A stretch of DNA of 64,000 bases, taken from the NCBI RefSeq assembly GCF_965139335.1, contig NZ_CBCSEL010000004.1; one strand, 5' to 3'. Position numbers and translations under genes: made by a program. Below, in pieces: positions 60,124 to 64,000 of this stretch (position 1 is its first letter; each line of letters opens with the position of its first letter). The DNA is from Catellicoccus marimammalium. GTDB lineage: Bacteria; Bacillota; Bacilli; Lactobacillales; Catellicoccaceae. The notes beneath the pieces were generated by a model that was not told the DNA's origin, did no database searches, and saw only the letters and a list, made by a program, of their open reading frames with translations.

Positions 60124-60908
60124 TTTTCTTCCTCAATTCCAAAAAGAGTGCATGCATTATGCATCGTTTGTTTTGCAATTTCTTCTGGTGTTACTGCACA
60201 TAAATCGGCGATATACTCAGCGACATATCGTACGTACGCAGGTTCATTTTGTTTTCCGCGTTTTGGTACTGGAGCTAAATAAGGAGCATCGGTTTCAATT
60301 AAAAACGCTTCTTTTGGTACTTTTTTTGCGGCTTCTTGTACCATTTTTGCATTTTTAAAAGTGACCACTCCACTAAAAGAAATATGCATTCCTAAATCTA
60401 AAAAGCGCTCCATCCATTCTACATTCCCATTAAAACTATGAATAATTCCTGGTACTTTTTCTTCTTTTAAAATACGATAAACATCTTCGTAAGCTTCAAA
60501 AGAATCTTTTTCTTTTGAACGAGTATGAATGCTCACTGGAAGATGAAGATTACGAGCGATTGCTAATTGACGACGAAAAATCTTTTCTTGATCTTCTTTT
60601 GGATCTTCCATCCAGTAATAATCCACACCAATTTCTCCTAAAGCCACCACTTTTTCTTCTGCTAATTGAGCTTCTAGTTGTTGCTCTGTTTGTTCATTAT
60701 ATTCTTTAATATCTGTGGGATGAAAACCAATAATACTATAAAGTTCAGGAAATTTGGTACTTAAGGCTAAACTTTGTGCGTTGGTTTCTTGATTACATCC
60801 AACAATTGCCATTTTTGTTACACCATTTTCTTTTGCTCGTGCAACATATTCTTCTTCTTTTCCTAAGAATGCTTCATCATTTAAATGTGTATGGGTATCA
60901 AAATACAT
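60120..60908 (-). CDS. tatD: TatD-family metal-dependent DNase
   Basis: A 262-residue TIM-barrel hydrolase. Metal-binding motifs are MYFDTHTHLND, GEIGVDYYW, VSIHTR, GIIHSFNG and LIETDAPYLAP. The start at 60908 follows AAGGTGAGAGAG; the longer frame begins in the metG terminator. TatD proteins act in DNA repair and RNA turnover. The gene begins the tatD-rnmV-ksgA group. Confidence 0.94.
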   Translation of the reverse strand: MYFDTHTHLNDEAFLGKEEEYVARAKENGVTKMAIVGCNQETNAQSLALSTKFPELYSIIGFHPTDIKEYNEQTEQQLEAQLAEEKVVALGEIGVDYYWMEDPKEDQEKIFRRQLAIARNLHLPVSIHTRSKEKDSFEAYEDVYRILKEEKVPGIIHSFNGNVEWMERFLDLGMHISFSGVVTFKNAKMVQEAAKKVPKEAFLIETDAPYLAPVPKRGKQNEPAYVRYVAEYIADLCAVTPEEIAKQTMHNACTLFGIEEEK

Positions 60909-60928
60909 CTCTCTCACCTTTCTTTTGA

Positions 60929-60960
60929 AAAGAAAACACTGGACTTTCATCCAGTGTTCT
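60929..60960 (-). terminator. Intrinsic terminator after metG
   Basis: AACACTGGA and TCCAGTGTT (60935-60958, loop of 6) are followed on the minus strand by TTTCTTTTC. The tatD ribosome binding site lies about 10 bases further. Confidence 0.8.
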
Positions 60961-60974
60961 TTTTTTGTATCTAA

Positions 60975-62975
60975 TTAGCCAATATCTGAACCATTTGGAA
61001 TTGACTTTGGTACTTCAATAACGGTTAATTGACCATCATGTTCGGCAGATAAAATCATTCCTTGGCTGATTTCACCACGTAATTTACGTGGAGTTAAGTT
61101 GGCTACAATTACTACTTTTTTCCCAACTAATTCTTCTGGATTTGGATAATATTCTGCAATTCCAGATAAAATTTGACGATGTCCTTCATCTCCAGCATCT
61201 AAACGGAATTGTAATAATTTATCCGCTCCTTTTACTTTTTGACATTCGATAACTTCTGCTACTTTTAATTCAACTTGGTCAAAAGTATCAAATTTAATGG
61301 ATTGTGGTTTAGTAGAAACTAATGTTGTTTCTTCTGGATCCCATTTTTCTTCTTTTGGTAATCCAGCTTGCATTTGATTTTTAATATATTCCACTTCTTC
61401 TTCGATATCTAAGCGTGGGAATAAAGGTTGTCCTTTACTAATCACTTGTGTGTTTTCTGGGAACTCACCAAAGTGAATATCTTTAATTGATACAGGTTCT
61501 TTCCAAGATAATCCTAATTGTTCAAAGATTTCTTTCGCTGTATTTGGCATTACAGGTTGTAATAACAACGCAATTACACGTAAGCTTTCACATAAATGAA
61601 CCATTACAGAATCTAACGTTGCTTGTTGATCTTCTTCTTTCCATAATTTCCATGGAGTCGTTTCATCAATGTATTTATTGGTTACAGAAATTAATTCCCA
61701 AACACGATCTAATGCTGTAGTAAATTCCATATGTTCCATTGCTTTATGATAAGAACCAATTAACTCAGCTGCACGTTTTGAAAGGTTACCATCAAACTCT
61801 GTAACAGAAGAATTATATTTTGGCACTTTTCCTTTGCAATATTGGTTCACCATAGCGATGGTACGGTTTAATAAGTTTCCTAAGTCATTCGCTAAGTCAT
61901 GGTTCACACGACCCACAAAGTCTTCTGGTGTAAAGACACCATCTGTACCAAATGGAACTGCACGCATTAAGTAATAACGTAAAGCATCTAAGCCATAACG
62001 AGCTACTAACATTTCTGGATAAACGACGTTTCCTTTTGATTTACTCATCTTACCGTCTTTCATTAATAACCAACCATGAGCAAAGACTTGTTTTGGTAAT
62101 GGTAAATCTAAAGCCATTAACATAATTGGCCAATAAATGGTATGGAAACGAACGATTTCTTTTCCGACCATATGTACATTTGCTGGCCAGAATTTATTGA
62201 AGTTTGTATCATCATCACTTCCATAACCTAATGCTGTGATGTAGTTTGTTAACGCATCTAACCAAACATAGATGACATGTTTTGGATTTGATTTCACTGG
62301 AATTCCCCAGTGGAATGTTGTACGAGATACTGCTAAATCCTCTAGTCCTGGTTTAATGAAGTTATTAATCATTTCATTTTTACGAGAAACTGGTTGAATA
62401 AAATCAGGATGATCTTCGTAATATTGTAATAAGCGATCTGCATATTTACCCATTCTGAAGAAGTAGCATTCTTCTTTCACTAATTCTACTTCATGACCGC
62501 TTGGTGCCTTCCCACCAATTACTTTTCCTTCATCATCGTAGTAAACTTCTGCTAATTGTGTTTCTGTGAAGTATTCTTCGTCCGCTACAGAATACCAACC
62601 TTCATATTCGCCAAGATAGATATCATCTTGTTCAATTAAACGTTCAAACATTGCTTGAACTGCTTTTTCATGGTTTTCATCTGTTGTACGAATGAAGTAG
62701 TCGTAAGAAATATCTAATGTATTCCATAATTTTTTCACTTCATGTGCCATGTTGTCGACATACTCTTGTGGAGTAATGCCTAATGCTTCTGCTTTTTGTT
62801 GGATTTTTAATCCATGTTCATCTAATCCAGTTAGATAAAATACATCACAACCCATTAAACGTTTATAACGAGCCATTACATCACAAGCAATTGTTGTATA
62901 TGAGTTCCCGATATGTAACTTTCCACTTGGATAGTAAATCGGTGTAGAGATATAAAACGTTTCTTTTTCCGTCAT
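60975..62975 (-). CDS. metG: Methionyl-tRNA synthetase
   Basis: A 666-residue class I synthetase. The HIGH motif reads HIGN (in PSGKLHIGNSYTTIACDV), KMSKS is in DGKMSKSKGNVVYP (about 298-311), and a C-terminal tRNA-binding domain (FDTFDQVELKVAEVIECQKV to the end) is fused, as in Bacillus. No zinc-knuckle cysteine cluster is seen, consistent with the MetG2-like type. GGAAGG precedes the ATG. No T-box leader is visible; the upstream gap is 15 bases. Confidence 0.96.
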   Translation of the reverse strand: MTEKETFYISTPIYYPSGKLHIGNSYTTIACDVMARYKRLMGCDVFYLTGLDEHGLKIQQKAEALGITPQEYVDNMAHEVKKLWNTLDISYDYFIRTTDENHEKAVQAMFERLIEQDDIYLGEYEGWYSVADEEYFTETQLAEVYYDDEGKVIGGKAPSGHEVELVKEECYFFRMGKYADRLLQYYEDHPDFIQPVSRKNEMINNFIKPGLEDLAVSRTTFHWGIPVKSNPKHVIYVWLDALTNYITALGYGSDDDTNFNKFWPANVHMVGKEIVRFHTIYWPIMLMALDLPLPKQVFAHGWLLMKDGKMSKSKGNVVYPEMLVARYGLDALRYYLMRAVPFGTDGVFTPEDFVGRVNHDLANDLGNLLNRTIAMVNQYCKGKVPKYNSSVTEFDGNLSKRAAELIGSYHKAMEHMEFTTALDRVWELISVTNKYIDETTPWKLWKEEDQQATLDSVMVHLCESLRVIALLLQPVMPNTAKEIFEQLGLSWKEPVSIKDIHFGEFPENTQVISKGQPLFPRLDIEEEVEYIKNQMQAGLPKEEKWDPEETTLVSTKPQSIKFDTFDQVELKVAEVIECQKVKGADKLLQFRLDAGDEGHRQILSGIAEYYPNPEELVGKKVVIVANLTPRKLRGEISQGMILSAEHDGQLTVIEVPKSIPNGSDIG

Positions 62976-62990
62976 TTTCTTTTCCTTCCT

Positions 62991-63302
62991 TTATCTCTTC
63001 TTTTTTCCTAACGCTTTACGTTCGTAATGCCACACACTGACTGCATTAACGAATGTAATTACGGTAAAAATAGCGACAAGCCATCGTGTTGTCTCACCAC
63101 TTCCAATAGGACTAACATTTAAACGAATTAATAGGATACTAAACCCTAAAATAAACGTTAAAAAAGTCACTTGGCTGGCAGGACTAAAGATTGCTTCTTT
63201 TTGTTCACTATGGGACCACTGCATTACTTTACGGATGTAGTAAATGATTGCAATTAGTGCAACGAGGCACTCCATAATGACAAGCCACGGGATATTCCCC
63301 AT
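62991..63302 (-). CDS. Small membrane protein, three predicted spans
   Basis: I do not recognise this 103-residue protein. It has three hydrophobic segments (about 5-23, 45-63 and 71-90) joined by short loops, with a basic C-terminus (HYERKALGKKKR). That gives a small integral membrane protein with no catalytic motif. GGAGTAG precedes the ATG. It lies between uvrC and metG and ends 15 bases before metG, so it is probably co-transcribed with metG. Confidence 0.75.
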   Translation of the reverse strand: MGNIPWLVIMECLVALIAIIYYIRKVMQWSHSEQKEAIFSPASQVTFLTFILGFSILLIRLNVSPIGSGETTRWLVAIFTVITFVNAVSVWHYERKALGKKKR

Positions 63303-63345
63303 TTGACTACTCCTTTCTTCCTAACACTTAATTGTTTACATTATC

Positions 63346-64000
63346 TCACATTTTGGACGGTTTATCATCCTTTCTATGAAAAAAATCATAAACATTATGC
63401 GCAACATTTTTAGGAATTCCAATTTGCATAAAGTCTTCTACAGAGGCATTTTTCATTTCACTTAAATCAGAAAAATGACTCAGTAATTGTTGTCTTCTTT
63501 TCACACCTACACCTGGAATTTCTTGTAAAACGGATTGTAATCCACTTTTTCGTCTTGTCTTTTGATGGAAATGTAAGGCATAGCGATGGACTTCCTGTTG
63601 GATTTCTTCTAGCAGATGAAAAGCTTCTCTTGCATCTTGTAAAGGAATCTCTTGTAATGGATCGCCATATAATAATGCTCTGGTTTGGTGATGCTCATCT
63701 TTGACCATTCCTGCAACAGGGATATAAAGTCCTAATTGTTCTTTTAATACCTCTTTTGCAGCTTCAACCTGAATTTTTCCTCCATCTACTAACAGTAAGT
63801 CTGGTAAAGGTTCTCCTTCTTTTTGCAGACGACTATATCGGCGATATACCACTTCTTTCATCGCGCGATAGTCATCTCCTTGGCTTTCTTTAATTTTAAA
63901 CTTACGATATTGTTTTGGTGCTTTTCTTCCATCAATATATACCACTAGACCAGAAACATTATCCTTTCCTTGCCAATGAGAATTATCAATAGATTCTAAA
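63346..64000 (-). CDS. uvrC: Excinuclease ABC subunit C, 3' part
   Basis: The frame runs off the right edge, so only the C-terminal 217 residues or so are seen. They include ESIDNSHWQGKDNVSG and VVYIDGRKAPKQYRKFKI, the RNase H-like endonuclease domain that makes the 5' incision. LLLVDGGKIQVEAA, GMVKDEHHQTRALL and a final helix-hairpin-helix (LQEIPGVGVKRRQQLLSHF) follow. DNSHWQG replaces the more usual DNSNLQG. The N-terminal GIY-YIG and UVR domains must lie outside the window. Confidence 0.95.
   Translation of the reverse strand, partial: LESIDNSHWQGKDNVSGLVVYIDGRKAPKQYRKFKIKESQGDDYRAMKEVVYRRYSRLQKEGEPLPDLLLVDGGKIQVEAAKEVLKEQLGLYIPVAGMVKDEHHQTRALLYGDPLQEIPLQDAREAFHLLEEIQQEVHRYALHFHQKTRRKSGLQSVLQEIPGVGVKRRQQLLSHFSDLSEMKNASVEDFMQIGIPKNVAHNVYDFFHRKDDKPSKM

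Noticed and set aside
62976..62990. T-box leader for metG
   Set aside because: Only 15 bases separate metG from the upstream gene and no specifier or T-box sequence is visible further upstream.

Overview
The window is an AT-rich stretch of a Gram-positive, low-GC chromosome, best read as a member of the order Lactobacillales with an Enterococcaceae-like gene set. The signs are WalRKHIJ, potABCD, class A sortase with an LPQTG substrate, L-lactate dehydrogenase, PASTA kinase with PP2C phosphatase, DUF3013 beside prmA, fakA-recG-plsX-acpP, and ECF S components. About 69 protein genes are packed with short gaps. Nearly all lie on the minus strand, as does an rRNA operon leader at the left edge, so the minus strand is probably the leading strand. 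There are no insertion sequences, prophage genes, CRISPR arrays or tRNAs. No gap without a gene exceeds about 280 bases. Three unresolved bases (1912, 41487, 41496) are present.

Layout. 1-243: tandem promoters and box A leader of an rRNA operon leaving to the left. 244-5201: an SH3-like orphan gene, then rplL-rplJ, rplA-rplK, a DUF915 hydrolase and nusG-secE-rpmG (in plus-strand order), with L10 and L1 control elements. 5243-10636: the wall-stress two-component operon walRKHIJ. 10916-16093: FUSC-type membrane protein, MFS transporter, SseB protein and DNA polymerase IV. 16142-20850: yebC, an LPXTG wall protein, a small HTH/coiled-coil protein and infC-rpmI-rplT with an L20-type leader. 20850-27578: HAD phosphatase, a degenerate pullulanase relative, dtd, relA, prmA, DUF3013. 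27727-32247: polyamine ABC transporter and an ECF S component. 32276-38875: HAD enzyme, acpP-plsX-recG-fakA-asp23 and rpmB. 39018-50034: rpe-rsgA-prkC-stp-rsmB-fmt-priA, rpoZ-gmk, acpS and an unknown gene. 50162-57834: sortase A, murB, exoA, tsaE-pta-ung-GNAT, a CLC-F type channel/antiporter and ldh. 58028-64000: folT with a probable THF riboswitch, ksgA-rnmV-tatD, metG, a small membrane protein and the 3' part of uvrC.

Most of the window is core housekeeping: ribosome synthesis and its feedback control, cell-wall homeostasis (WalRK, PrkC/Stp, MurB, SrtA), lipid synthesis (AcpP, PlsX, AcpS, FakA), stringent response, and fermentation (Ldh, Pta). I see no convincing new multi-gene system. The most unusual items are: a pullulanase-like protein that has lost all four GH13 catalytic motifs; infC, which probably starts at AUA; a THF-riboswitch-like leader directly behind ksgA; a fluoride-type CLC with no fluoride riboswitch but a perfect cre box in the shared promoter region; an orphan plus-strand terminator; and at least seven places where an intrinsic terminator abuts the ribosome binding site of the next co-directional gene.

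Many start codons were moved from the longest frame to an internal codon with a correctly spaced Shine-Dalgarno sequence; the reason is given in each entry. All functional assignments come from reading motifs and gene order; no database search was run.
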